Assembly (NCBI GenBank): GCA_001768615.1 | Contig: MELE01000110.1 | Span: 1-35,161 of the forward strand | Length of the DNA stretch: 35,161 nt | Direction: 5' to 3' | Origin: Acidobacteria bacterium RIFCSPLOWO2_12_FULL_67_14b | GTDB lineage: Bacteria > Acidobacteriota > Vicinamibacteria > Vicinamibacterales > UBA2999 | Shown here: in pieces, positions 7,350 to 14,850 of the stretch | Numbering within the stretch: the stretch's first letter is position 1 | Layout of the letters: each line of letters opens with the position of its first letter | Notes under the pieces: model-generated | What the model was told of the DNA's origin: nothing | The model's database searches: none | The model's input: only the letters and a program-made list of their open reading frames with translations | Translations under genes and position numbers: made by a program

Positions 7350-9143
7350 ATGCGCACAGCCCTTCGTCTTATCGCGGCATTGACTGCACTGATGGCCTCG
7401 GCCGTCGCTCCGCTGTCCTCGCAAGTGGCGGCCGTGCCGCCGCCGGCCGCCCCGGCGAGCGAGCTGGCGGCGATGGTCGACCGCTACAACCTCGATCGCG
7501 GCGCGCTGTTTCGCCGCTACGACGTCGAGTTCTCGCCCGAGCGCTACGCCCGGTTGACGAAGTTCTACAAGGACTGGCAGCAGGACCTGTCGAAGGTCGC
7601 CTTCGACAGGCTCGCCGTGGAAGGGCGCATCGACCACACGTTGCTGCGGGCGCGCCTCGAGTACGAGCTGCGCCTGCTCGCCCGTGAACAGCAGTGGGTC
7701 TCGGAGGCCGCGTCGCTGGCGCCCTTCTCATCGACGATCACGGCGCTACTCGAGCAGCGCGGCCGGCTGGAGACCATCGACCCGCCGAAGGTGGCCACGA
7801 CGCTCGCCACGCTCACGCGCGACATCGAGGCGGCCACCAAGGCGATCGACGCGACGCCCAAGCCGCCGGCGATCGCAACGGTGTCGGATCCGGCCCGCGC
7901 GCGCCAGATCAACGCCTTCCGGGCCGCCGGAGTCCTCAGCAGCCTCCGCGACGACCTCACCGCCTGGAACCGGTATTACAGCGGCTACGACCCGATGTAC
8001 ACCTGGTGGGCCGCCCGGCCCTACGCGCAGGCCGACAAGGCGCTGGCGGCCTACATCAAGGCGCTGCGTGAGAACATCGTCGGCTACCGTGACGGCGAAG
8101 ACGAGCCGATCATCGGCAACCCGATCGGCAAGGCGGCCCTGGTCGAGGACCTCGCGTCGGAGTTCATTCCGTATTCCCCTGAGGACCTGCTGGCCATCGC
8201 CGAACGCGAGTTCGCCTGGTGCGACCGCGAGATGCTGAAGGCGTCCCGCGAGATGGGGTTTGGCGACGACTGGCGCGCGGCCCTCGAGAAGGTGAAGACG
8301 CTGCACGCCGAGCCCGGCAAGCAGACCGACCTGGTGCGCGACCAGGCGCGCGAGGCCGTCGCCTACGTCACCACCCGCGACCTCGTCACCGTGCCGCCGC
8401 TCGCCGACGAGACGTGGCGGATGACGATGATGTCGCCCGAGCGGCAGAAGGTGAACCCGTTCTTCCTCGGCGGCGAGGTGATCCAGGTGTCGTTCCCCAC
8501 CGACGCGATGGATCAGGCCGACAAGATGATGAGCATGCGCGGCAACAACATCCACTTCTCGCGCTCGACCGTGTTCCACGAGTTGATTCCGGGCCATGGC
8601 CTGCAGCAGTTCATGACCGCGCGCTACAACCCCCACCGCCGCGCCTTCGCCACGCCGTTCTGGACCGAGGGCTGGTCGCTCTACTGGGAGATGTTCCTCT
8701 GGGATGATGGCTTTCCCAAGACGCCCGAGAACCGCGTCGGCATGCTGTTCTGGCGCATGCACCGTCAGGCGCGCATCATCTTCTCGCTGCGCTTCCACCT
8801 GGGCACGATGACGCCGCAGGAATGCATCGACTTCCTGGTGAACCGCGTTGGCCACGAGCGCGCCAACGCCGAAGCCGAGGTCCGCCGATCGTTCAACGGC
8901 ACCTATCCCCCGCTCTATCAGCTCGCCTACATGATCGGCGGGTTGCAGTTCAGGGCGATGCAGGCCGAACTGGTGGGATCCAACCCTTCGACTTCGCTCA
9001 GGGCAGGACGGATGACCAACCGGCAGTACCACGATGCGGTCCTGCAGGCTGGCAGCATGCCGGTGGAGCTGGTGCGCGCGTCGCTGACGAAGCAGTTGGT
9101 GCCCGCGGGTTTCCGGACGACGTGGACGTTCGACCGCAGATGA
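7350..9143 (+). CDS. Secreted DUF885 family hydrolase
   Basis: A 597-residue protein of the DUF885 family (predicted zinc-dependent carboxypeptidase-like enzymes). Residues 1-25 form a signal peptide, so it should act in the periplasm or outside. The family's H-E-L-I-P-G-H motif (His410, Glu411, His416) lies in a helix-rich domain, followed by the conserved T-E-G-W-S-L-Y-W-E segment, which supports metallopeptidase-type catalysis. Near the C-terminus the residues S-N-P-S-T-S-L-R-A-G interrupt what should read L-V-G-R-M-T-N-R-Q; they are encoded by an inserted copy of a short dispersed repeat (8984-9007) that keeps the frame. Whether the enzyme tolerates this is unknown. It diverges from doxX with a 21-bp gap and has no recognisable ribosome-binding site. 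Confidence 0.9.
   Translation: MRTALRLIAALTALMASAVAPLSSQVAAVPPPAAPASELAAMVDRYNLDRGALFRRYDVEFSPERYARLTKFYKDWQQDLSKVAFDRLAVEGRIDHTLLRARLEYELRLLAREQQWVSEAASLAPFSSTITALLEQRGRLETIDPPKVATTLATLTRDIEAATKAIDATPKPPAIATVSDPARARQINAFRAAGVLSSLRDDLTAWNRYYSGYDPMYTWWAARPYAQADKALAAYIKALRENIVGYRDGEDEPIIGNPIGKAALVEDLASEFIPYSPEDLLAIAEREFAWCDREMLKASREMGFGDDWRAALEKVKTLHAEPGKQTDLVRDQAREAVAYVTTRDLVTVPPLADETWRMTMMSPERQKVNPFFLGGEVIQVSFPTDAMDQADKMMSMRGNNIHFSRSTVFHELIPGHGLQQFMTARYNPHRRAFATPFWTEGWSLYWEMFLWDDGFPKTPENRVGMLFWRMHRQARIIFSLRFHLGTMTPQECIDFLVNRVGHERANAEAEVRRSFNGTYPPLYQLAYMIGGLQFRAMQAELVGSNPSTSLRAGRMTNRQYHDAVLQAGSMPVELVRASLTKQLVPAGFRTTWTFDRR
8984..9007 (+). repeat. REP-like dispersed repeat inserted in frame in the DUF885 gene
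   Basis: The 24 bases begin CCCTTCGACTTCGCTCAGGG and encode the tell-tale peptide P-S-T-S-L-R-A-G. The same element occurs in inverse orientation at 9172-9203, 28 nt past the stop of this gene. The inserted length is about 30 bp (10 codons), leaving the frame intact. Confidence 0.75.
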
Positions 9144-9171
9144 CGCGGAACAGATCAAACCAGGGCCGCAG

Positions 9172-9203
9172 CCTGCCCTGAGCGAGCGAAGCGAGTCGAA
9201 GGG
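9172..9203 (-). repeat. Second copy of the REP-like repeat, inverse orientation
   Basis: Read on the minus strand it starts CCCTTCGACT and ends CTCAGGGCAGG, matching 8984-9007 with about eight additional central bases. It lies between the DUF885 stop and the convergent ridA end. The rest of 9144-9302 holds short direct repeats around 'gatgacgcgga/gatgacgcaga' and no gene. Confidence 0.7.
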
Positions 9204-9302
9204 ATGACACAGATGACGCAGATCTAATACTGCTTGCGACCGCCGAGCCGCGTGCAAGACGCGGCCCTTAATCTGCGCAATCCGCGTAATTTGCGGCTGC
9301 GA

Positions 9303-9773
9303 CTACGGCAACACGGCGGTCGCTTCGATCTCGACCTTGTATTCGAGACTGGCGAGCCGGGCGACGCCGACGAGCGTGCTCGCCGGACGGTTGGCGCCGA
9401 AGTACTTCGCGCGAATGGCGGCGGCGTCGGGAGCCCGGAACGCGTCGACGTCCGTGGTGTAGATTGTGATGCGCGTGATGTGCGAGTAGTCGGCGCCCTG
9501 CGACTTGAGCGCCACCTGCAGGTTCTTCAGCACCTGCTCCAACTGCTCCACCATCCCGGGGCCGACGACCTTGCCCTGCGCATCCGAACCCACCTGCCCG
9601 GCGATGTACAGCGTCTTCCCCGCGCGGACGATGTGCGAGTAGGTGGCCGGCGTGCTCAGACCCGGCGGGTTGATTCGCTGGATCGCCTGTCCGCCTTCTC
9701 GGCCGGAGGCCGCGACCTGCACGAGTGAGCCAGCCAAGCCGATCGCCACCAGATACACGAGTTTGTGACTCAT
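9303..9773 (-). CDS. RidA (YjgF/YER057c/UK114) family protein with signal peptide
   Basis: A 156-residue member of the RidA family, which hydrolyses reactive enamine/imine intermediates to keto acids. The core starts near residue 30 (I-N-P-P-G-L-S-T-P-A-T-Y-S-H) and includes I-A-G-Q-V-G, the N-L-Q-V-A-L helix, and the C-terminal V-A-R-L-A-S-L-E-Y-K-V-E-I-E-A. That last motif keeps the conserved Arg (about 139) that binds the substrate carboxylate and the acidic residues after it. Residues 1-23 look like a cleavable signal peptide, so unlike classical cytosolic RidA this copy should be exported, as is seen for many RidA paralogues in Acidobacteriota. It lies downstream of a TonB receptor gene on the same strand, separated by a GGAGCCC tandem array. 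Confidence 0.88.
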   Translation of the reverse strand: MSHKLVYLVAIGLAGSLVQVAASGREGGQAIQRINPPGLSTPATYSHIVRAGKTLYIAGQVGSDAQGKVVGPGMVEQLEQVLKNLQVALKSQGADYSHITRITIYTTDVDAFRAPDAAAIRAKYFGANRPASTLVGVARLASLEYKVEIEATAVLP

Positions 9774-9788
9774 GACTTCTCCACGTCC

Positions 9789-9863
9789 GGAGTTCGGAGC
9801 CCGGGGCCCGGAGCCCGGGGCCCGGAGCCCGGAGCCCGGAGCCCGGAGCCCGGAGCCCGGAAG
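9789..9863. repeat. Tandem 7-bp repeat (GGAGCCC), about ten units
   Basis: Units run from 9789: a degenerate GGAGTTC, then nine units of GGAGCCC or GGGGCCC to 9858, then a partial unit. The array fills the gap between the TonB receptor stop (9867) and the ridA start (9773) and is strongly G+C-rich, with CCGGGCTCC on the coding strand. Such an array is expected to vary in copy number. Confidence 0.9.
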
Positions 9864-9866
9864 ACG

Positions 9867-12125
9867 TTACTGCCAACTGATCCGGGCGCCGACCCGCAGC
9901 GTCCGCGGCCAGCCGATCTGCCGCAGCGGCGTACGCGCCGTGTCGTACTCGGCGTCGGTGATGTTCTCGACCGCCAGGAACGCGTTCACGCCGCGCCTGA
10001 TCGCCCGGCTCACGTTGGCGTCCCACACGGCGTAGGCGCCGAGCACGAACGACAGCGTGTTGAGGTCGTCGTCGAACTGCTTGCCGCTGAACCGGACCTG
10101 CGTGGCGGCGGTGAACCAGCGCGGCTCGGCCCACGTCAGGCCGAAGCCGCCCTGCCACACCGGCACCTGCGGCACGTCGTTGTCCCTGATGGCCGGCGCC
10201 GCCACCGAGCCGCGGAAATGGCTCGAGGTGAGGACCACCTGCCCGTTGAAGCTGAGCGTGTTGGTCAACCGCGTGTCGAACTCCATCTCGAGGCCGGTCG
10301 CGCGGATGGTATCGGAGTTCTGCCGCTGACGGATGGTCTGGGTCGGCGTTTGCGTGAGCGTGATGTTGGCGATGGCGCCGTCGAGGTTGTTCATGAACGT
10401 CGTGGCGCGGACCGAGGCGCGCGAAAACGACACGAGCACGCCGCCCTCGGCGCCCGTCATGGTTTCCGGCTCGAGCAGCGGGTTGGCGTTGGTGATCGCC
10501 GTGCCGGCGGCGAAACGGCGATGGAGCTCGTTCAGGGTGGGCGTGCGATTGGCGTGATACCCCGACACCTGGACCTGATAGCGTCCGCGGCGCCACGCGA
10601 TGGCGCCGCGGGGGCTGACAAAGTTCACCGACTTGGTCGGCTGCGTGGTGTCGGCGGGCTCCGACGTCCAGGCGTCCCCGCGCACGCCGACCTCGAGGGT
10701 CAGGGCATCGGTGGCATTGACGCTGGCCCGCGCGTAGATGGCGCCGACGCGCTCGGTGCCGCCCGAGGCGAAGGGGCCGCTCGGCCGGTTGACGCCCGCG
10801 ACCAGCGCGTAGCGCAATTCGTCCTGGTTCGACTTGGTGTAGCGGTAGTCGGCGCCGGTGATCATCGTGACGCGGCCCATCGGGCGCGTCCACTGCCCGT
10901 GCGCCATCCGGTGCGAGGTGTCGATGAACTGTTCGAACGTCAGGCGCTCGGTGGCCCGGCCCGCCGCCACGAACGAGAAGGTCTGGTAATAGTCCTGGTT
11001 GCTGCCGACGGCCTGGAATTCAAACACACCGCCTCCCAGCAGTCCGCCGGCCTCCGCGGACAGCTGCTTCCAGTCGGTCGAATTCACCTGCACCACGGTG
11101 CCGTTGCCGCGCTCTTCCGTGTAGCCCGCACCGCGCATCGTCAGATGCCAGTTGTCCCGGCGGCGCCCGACCGTGAAGAACCCGGTCTGATAGTCGCTGT
11201 CAGCCCTCTGGTCGGCCCGGCCGCGCACCTCGGACGCGACAATGAACGCGCCATCGGTGCGCACGCCTTCATAGGCCCCCGACGCCATCCAGCCATCCCG
11301 TTCGGCGGACGCGAACAGCGACCCGCGCAACGTGTCGTGAGAGCCGCCATCAATCGTCGCCCTGGCGCGCGTGCGGCTCGGTTGCACGGTGATCAGCTGC
11401 ACGACGCCGCCGAGCGCCCCGGCGCCGTAGAGATCGCCCGTGGCGCCGCGGACCACTTCCACGCGATCGACGGCGGCCTGCGGGATGCGGTTCCAGTAGA
11501 CCCAGCTCCCGAACGGATCGTTCAACGGGACACCATCGGCGAGCACGAGGGTGCGGCTGGAGCCCGATCCCGACACGCCCCGCAGCGTCACGCCCTGCGT
11601 CGTCGGGTTCGCGACGCGGGACGAGGAGCGGCGGAACAGCGTGAATCCGGGCGTCGACCTCAGCGCGTCATCCAGCGCGCCAGCGGCCATGTTGCTCAAC
11701 TCGGCCGCGGTGATCACCGTCGAACTGGCGGCGCTCGGCAGGCGTTCGGCGCCACGCGTGGCCGTGACCACGATCGAGTCCGCGAAATTCACCGGACGGA
11801 GCACCACCCTGACGGGGCCGGGGCCCGTAATCTGTACCTCGGCGGTCTCGAAGCCTTCCGAGGCCACGCGCACGCGGGCGGCCTGCACGCCCGCGTCGAA
11901 GTTGCCGTCGCCGTCGCTCTGAACGGTCACGGTGCGGCCGTCCTTGGTTCGCGCCTCCACCGACGCGCCGGGGATCACCGCGCCGGAAACGTCGAGCACC
12001 GTGCCCGTCGTCGTCTGGGACGCGGGCGGCGTGGGGGATGAAGCAACCTGCGCATCCGCGGCGGGAACCGCGAGCAGCGCGACAACGACGCCAAGTGTGG
12101 CAACAAGTCTCGCCTGTCCAATCAT
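9867..12125 (-). CDS. TonB-dependent receptor (BtuB/CirA-like)
   Basis: Outer-membrane receptor of 752 residues with a signal peptide (1-25). About 38-110 form a short carboxypeptidase-regulatory-like domain (G-T-V-L-D-V-S-G-A-V-I-P-G-A). A TonB-box-like D-S-I-V-V-T-A-T-R follows, then a plug (about 125-235) with the classic G-V-S-G-S-G-S-S-R-T-L-V-L-A-D-G-V-P-L-N-D-P and D-R-V-E-V-V-R-G-A-T-G-D-L-Y-G-A-G-A-L-G-G-V. The remainder is a 22-strand-type barrel ending with the A-V-E-N-I-T-D-A-E-Y signature near the C-terminus. This shape fits siderophore, haem or cobalamin receptors rather than the Oar group; the ligand is unknown. It diverges from the LOG-family gene with a 27-bp gap containing a palindrome, and is followed on the same strand by ridA. 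Confidence 0.93.
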   Translation of the reverse strand: MIGQARLVATLGVVVALLAVPAADAQVASSPTPPASQTTTGTVLDVSGAVIPGASVEARTKDGRTVTVQSDGDGNFDAGVQAARVRVASEGFETAEVQITGPGPVRVVLRPVNFADSIVVTATRGAERLPSAASSTVITAAELSNMAAGALDDALRSTPGFTLFRRSSSRVANPTTQGVTLRGVSGSGSSRTLVLADGVPLNDPFGSWVYWNRIPQAAVDRVEVVRGATGDLYGAGALGGVVQLITVQPSRTRARATIDGGSHDTLRGSLFASAERDGWMASGAYEGVRTDGAFIVASEVRGRADQRADSDYQTGFFTVGRRRDNWHLTMRGAGYTEERGNGTVVQVNSTDWKQLSAEAGGLLGGGVFEFQAVGSNQDYYQTFSFVAAGRATERLTFEQFIDTSHRMAHGQWTRPMGRVTMITGADYRYTKSNQDELRYALVAGVNRPSGPFASGGTERVGAIYARASVNATDALTLEVGVRGDAWTSEPADTTQPTKSVNFVSPRGAIAWRRGRYQVQVSGYHANRTPTLNELHRRFAAGTAITNANPLLEPETMTGAEGGVLVSFSRASVRATTFMNNLDGAIANITLTQTPTQTIRQRQNSDTIRATGLEMEFDTRLTNTLSFNGQVVLTSSHFRGSVAAPAIRDNDVPQVPVWQGGFGLTWAEPRWFTAATQVRFSGKQFDDDLNTLSFVLGAYAVWDANVSRAIRRGVNAFLAVENITDAEYDTARTPLRQIGWPRTLRVGARISWQ

Positions 12126-12130
12126 AGAAG

Positions 12131-12141
12131 GTAGACTCTAC
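12131..12141. promoter_or_regulatory. Palindrome in 27-bp divergent gap, possible bidirectional -10
   Basis: GTAGACTCTAC is an 11-bp odd palindrome centred at 12136 in the gap between the two start codons. It presents TAGACT rightward and TAGAGT leftward, both acceptable -10 hexamers. The leftward one ends about 9 nt before the TonB receptor ATG and the rightward one 15 nt before the LOG ATG. It could instead be an operator. Confidence 0.4.
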
Positions 12142-12152
12142 ACCATTCCCCT

Positions 12153-12878
12153 ATGTCAGAACCCGATCGCGTCCTCCTCGAAGGACCCCAGTCGCGCCTC
12201 CGGGAACTCGGCATCCTGCTTCGCGCGGGACGGGATCTGATCCGGGGATTCCGGGCGCTCCATTTTGTTGGACCGTGCGTGACCGTGTTCGGATCGGCCC
12301 GCTTCGACGAGCACCATCGCTACTACGCCATGGCCCGTGAAGTGGGTGGGGGGTTGGTGGGCCTGGGCTTCACGGTAATGACCGGTGGCGGCCCCGGCGT
12401 GATGGAAGGGGCCAATCGCGGGGCGCGCGAGGCCGGGGGGCGTTCGGTAGGCTGCAACGTGGAGCTGCCGCTCGAGCAAGTGCCGAATCCTTATCTCGAC
12501 CGCTGGGTCACCTGCCGCTACTTCTTCGTCCGCAAGGTGTTGCTCGTCAAGTACTCGTATGCGTTCATCGTGATGCCGGGCGGCTTCGGCACCCTCGACG
12601 AGCTGACCGAGGCGCTGACGCTGATCCAGACGCGCAAGATCCTGCAGTTCCCGATCGTCCTGATGGGCCGCGATTACTGGGCGCCGTTCCTGGCCATGGT
12701 CCGGACGATGGTCGAGGCCGGGACGATTTCGGCGACGGACCTGGATCTGATGCTGGTCACCGATTCGGTGCCCGACGCCATGGCTCATCTCCAGCAGCAC
12801 GCGGTCGATCGATTCGGGCTGAAGCGACGGCGGTTCCCGCGCGCGTCACGGGTGCTCGGCGAGCGTCCGCTGACGTAG
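12153..12878 (+). CDS. LOG family protein (cytokinin riboside 5'-monophosphate phosphoribohydrolase-like)
   Basis: A 241-residue cytosolic protein with a Rossmann fold of the LOG family (TIGR00730). It carries both hallmark motifs: G-G-G-P-G-V-M-E-G-A-N-R-G-A (about 78-91) and P-G-G-F-G-T-L-D-E-L-T-E (about 141-152), the nucleotide and ribose-phosphate binding and catalytic residues. Family members hydrolyse nucleoside 5'-monophosphates to free base and ribose 5-phosphate; in bacteria outside plant-associated groups the physiological role is often nucleotide salvage. The N-terminus carries about 45 additional residues before V-T-V-F-G-S-A-R. It is followed 30 bp later by nadE, which has its own promoter-like element. 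Confidence 0.9.
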   Translation: MSEPDRVLLEGPQSRLRELGILLRAGRDLIRGFRALHFVGPCVTVFGSARFDEHHRYYAMAREVGGGLVGLGFTVMTGGGPGVMEGANRGAREAGGRSVGCNVELPLEQVPNPYLDRWVTCRYFFVRKVLLVKYSYAFIVMPGGFGTLDELTEALTLIQTRKILQFPIVLMGRDYWAPFLAMVRTMVEAGTISATDLDLMLVTDSVPDAMAHLQQHAVDRFGLKRRRFPRASRVLGERPLT

Positions 12879-12890
12879 CGGGTTCGAACC

Positions 12891-12899
12891 TGCTAAGCT
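12891..12899 (+). promoter_or_regulatory. Extended -10 element before nadE
   Basis: TGCTAAGCT, an extended -10, lies with its hexamer (12894-12899) ending 9 nt before the ATG at 12909, so the message is probably leaderless. It differs by one base from the TGCTAATCT elements at 2967-2976 (minus) and 3102-3111 (plus). Confidence 0.45.
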
Positions 12900-12908
12900 G
12901 GCTCAGAT

Positions 12909-14843
12909 ATGCGCCTCGCCAAGCTGGCGGTCGCGAGCGTCAGCCCGACGGTGGGAGCCGTGGCTTCCAACGTCTCGCAGCTGATCACCGTGGCCCGCGA
13001 AATGGCCGCCGCGGACGTCACCATCGGCGCGTTCCCCGAACAGGTCATCGGCGGCTACCCTCCGGAAGACCTCGTGCAGTGGCGCGGGTTCATCGACGGC
13101 CAGCGCCGCGAGCTCGAACGGTTCGCCGCCGAGACGGCGGAGACGCCGACGGTGTTCGTGCTGGGTCTGGCGGCGGCGGTCGGGGCCCAGTTGTTCAACT
13201 CCGCGGCCGTCGTGCACCGCGGCCGAGTACTCGCCCTCGTCCCGAAAGAAAAGCTGCCCACCTACAACGTGTTCTACGAAGGCCGCACGTTCTCGCGCGG
13301 CGGTCCGGGGCTCGACCTCGACGCGGCGGGCGTGCCGCTCGGCGACTATCTCTTCGCGTTCGACTTCGGCGCGATCGCGGTCGAAGTCTGTGAGGACGCG
13401 TGGTCGCCCGACGGCCCGATGCGGCGCCGCTGCTATTCGGGGGCCGAGATTGTGGTCAACGTCTCGAGCTCGCCGTACCGCATGGGCATCGACTCGACGC
13501 GGCGCGAGATGCTGGCGACGCGGGCCGCCGACAACCAGGCCGTGCTGCTGTACGCCAACGCGGTCGGCGGCCAGGACGGGCTGATCTTCGACGGCGGCGG
13601 CTACATCTTCCAGAACGGGCGACTCGTGCTCGACGCCCCGCGCTTCGTGGCTGGCTGGTGGTCGGCGATCGTCGACCTCGACCGCACCATGCGGCTGCGG
13701 ATGGAGAACTCCACGTGGCGGAGCGACTGCGAGGCGTTCCGCTTGCAGCGCGAGACCGTCCCCACGGTGAGGGTGGCCGGCGGGACGGCGAACCGATCGG
13801 CGCTCGCCTACCCCGCGCCCGAGGGCGGCAGCTTCTTCCTGCCGGCCGCGCGCGGGCCCGCCCAGGATCCCCGCGATCGGGCGCTCGACGATCTGTTCGA
13901 GGCGCTGGCGATCGGCATCAAGAGTTACTACGAGAAGACGGGCGCGTTCCGCTCGCTCGGCATCGCGCTCTCGGGCGGACGCGACTCGATGCTGACGCTG
14001 CTCGTCGCCTGGCACGCCTCGCGGCTGATCGACGGCGGCACCACCATCTCGGCGTTCTACATGCCGAGCCGCCACTCGCAGGCCGACACCAAGAACGCCG
14101 CGCACGTGCTCGCCGCCGAGCTCGGCGTGACGCTGCAGACCGTGCCCATCGACGAGGCGACCGACCGCGAGCTCGAGGCGACGCGCCAGATGCTCGGCCG
14201 GGAGGCGCCGACCGAGGCGACGCGCCAGAACATCCAAGCGCGGCTGCGCGGGCAGCGCATGTGGAACTGGGCCAACTCGTCGGGGGCGCTGTTCCTGCAA
14301 ACCGGCGACATGAGCGAGAAAGCCGTCGGCTACACGACGATCGGCGGCGACCTCGAGGGCGCGCTGTCGGTGATCGCCAACGTGCCGAAGACCGTCGTGG
14401 TTGCGTTGCTCGAGCGGCTCGGCAAGCGGTTCGCCTTGAAGGGCATCGCCGCCACGCTCCAGACCGATCCGGGACCGGAACTGGCGGATGCGCAGGTCGC
14501 CGAACACGAGCTGATGCCCTTCCCGATTCTCGACGCCTGCCTGCACCTGTACGCCGGGGAAAAGATGTCGCCGCACGAGGTGGCCGCGGCGTTGAAGGGC
14601 CTGTTTCCCGAGGTGCCCGCCGGCAACCTCGACCGCTGGGCCTCGCGCTTCACGGCGCTCTTCTCCCAGTCGATCTACAAGTGGGTGCAGTCGCCGCTCT
14701 CGCTGCACGTCGGCTCGCTCGACCTCGATCGCGAACGCGCGCTGCAAATGCCGGTCGTGCAGAGGAACCAGTGGCAGGACGCCCAGGAACCACCATCACA
14801 CACGAAGGACACGAAGACCACGACCACACCTGAAAAGAGATGA
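12909..14843 (+). CDS. nadE: Glutamine-dependent NAD+ synthetase
   Basis: A 644-residue two-domain enzyme for the last step of NAD biosynthesis: amidation of nicotinic acid adenine dinucleotide with ammonia tunnelled from glutamine. The N-terminal nitrilase-like glutaminase has the Glu (F-P-E-Q, Glu44), the Lys in P-K-E-K-L-P-T-Y (about 113-115) and the nucleophile in V-E-V-C-E-D-A-W (Cys161). The C-terminal synthetase starts near 330 and has the PP-loop A-L-S-G-G-R-D-S (about 353-360), with Arg where many relatives have Phe or Val, plus T-G-D-M-S-E-K-A-V-G-Y-T-T-I-G-G-D. The last 15-18 residues (Thr/Lys-rich) come from a simple period-9 repeat in the DNA and are unlikely to be part of the fold. 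It leads a run with the trmH-like gene 7 bp downstream. Confidence 0.95.
   Translation: MRLAKLAVASVSPTVGAVASNVSQLITVAREMAAADVTIGAFPEQVIGGYPPEDLVQWRGFIDGQRRELERFAAETAETPTVFVLGLAAAVGAQLFNSAAVVHRGRVLALVPKEKLPTYNVFYEGRTFSRGGPGLDLDAAGVPLGDYLFAFDFGAIAVEVCEDAWSPDGPMRRRCYSGAEIVVNVSSSPYRMGIDSTRREMLATRAADNQAVLLYANAVGGQDGLIFDGGGYIFQNGRLVLDAPRFVAGWWSAIVDLDRTMRLRMENSTWRSDCEAFRLQRETVPTVRVAGGTANRSALAYPAPEGGSFFLPAARGPAQDPRDRALDDLFEALAIGIKSYYEKTGAFRSLGIALSGGRDSMLTLLVAWHASRLIDGGTTISAFYMPSRHSQADTKNAAHVLAAELGVTLQTVPIDEATDRELEATRQMLGREAPTEATRQNIQARLRGQRMWNWANSSGALFLQTGDMSEKAVGYTTIGGDLEGALSVIANVPKTVVVALLERLGKRFALKGIAATLQTDPGPELADAQVAEHELMPFPILDACLHLYAGEKMSPHEVAAALKGLFPEVPAGNLDRWASRFTALFSQSIYKWVQSPLSLHVGSLDLDRERALQMPVVQRNQWQDAQEPPSHTKDTKTTTTPEKR
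14801..14827 (+). repeat. Period-9 repeat forming the nadE C-terminal tail
   Basis: Three units CACGAAGGA, CACGAAGAC and CACGACCAC lie at the 3' end of nadE and encode a Thr/Lys/Asp-rich tail. The array looks like an intergenic-type repeat that has been captured by loss of the original stop codon. Confidence 0.65.
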
Positions 14844-14850
14844 GTTCGTC

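Noticed and set aside
9789-9863. CRISPR array
   Set aside because: The repeat unit is only 7 bp with no spacers and no cas genes nearby.
12903-14747. Long minus-strand open frame opposite nadE (over 600 codons)
   Set aside because: Arg/His/Gly-rich composition typical of the antisense frame of a high-GC gene, no motifs, and the plus strand holds an unmistakable NAD synthetase.
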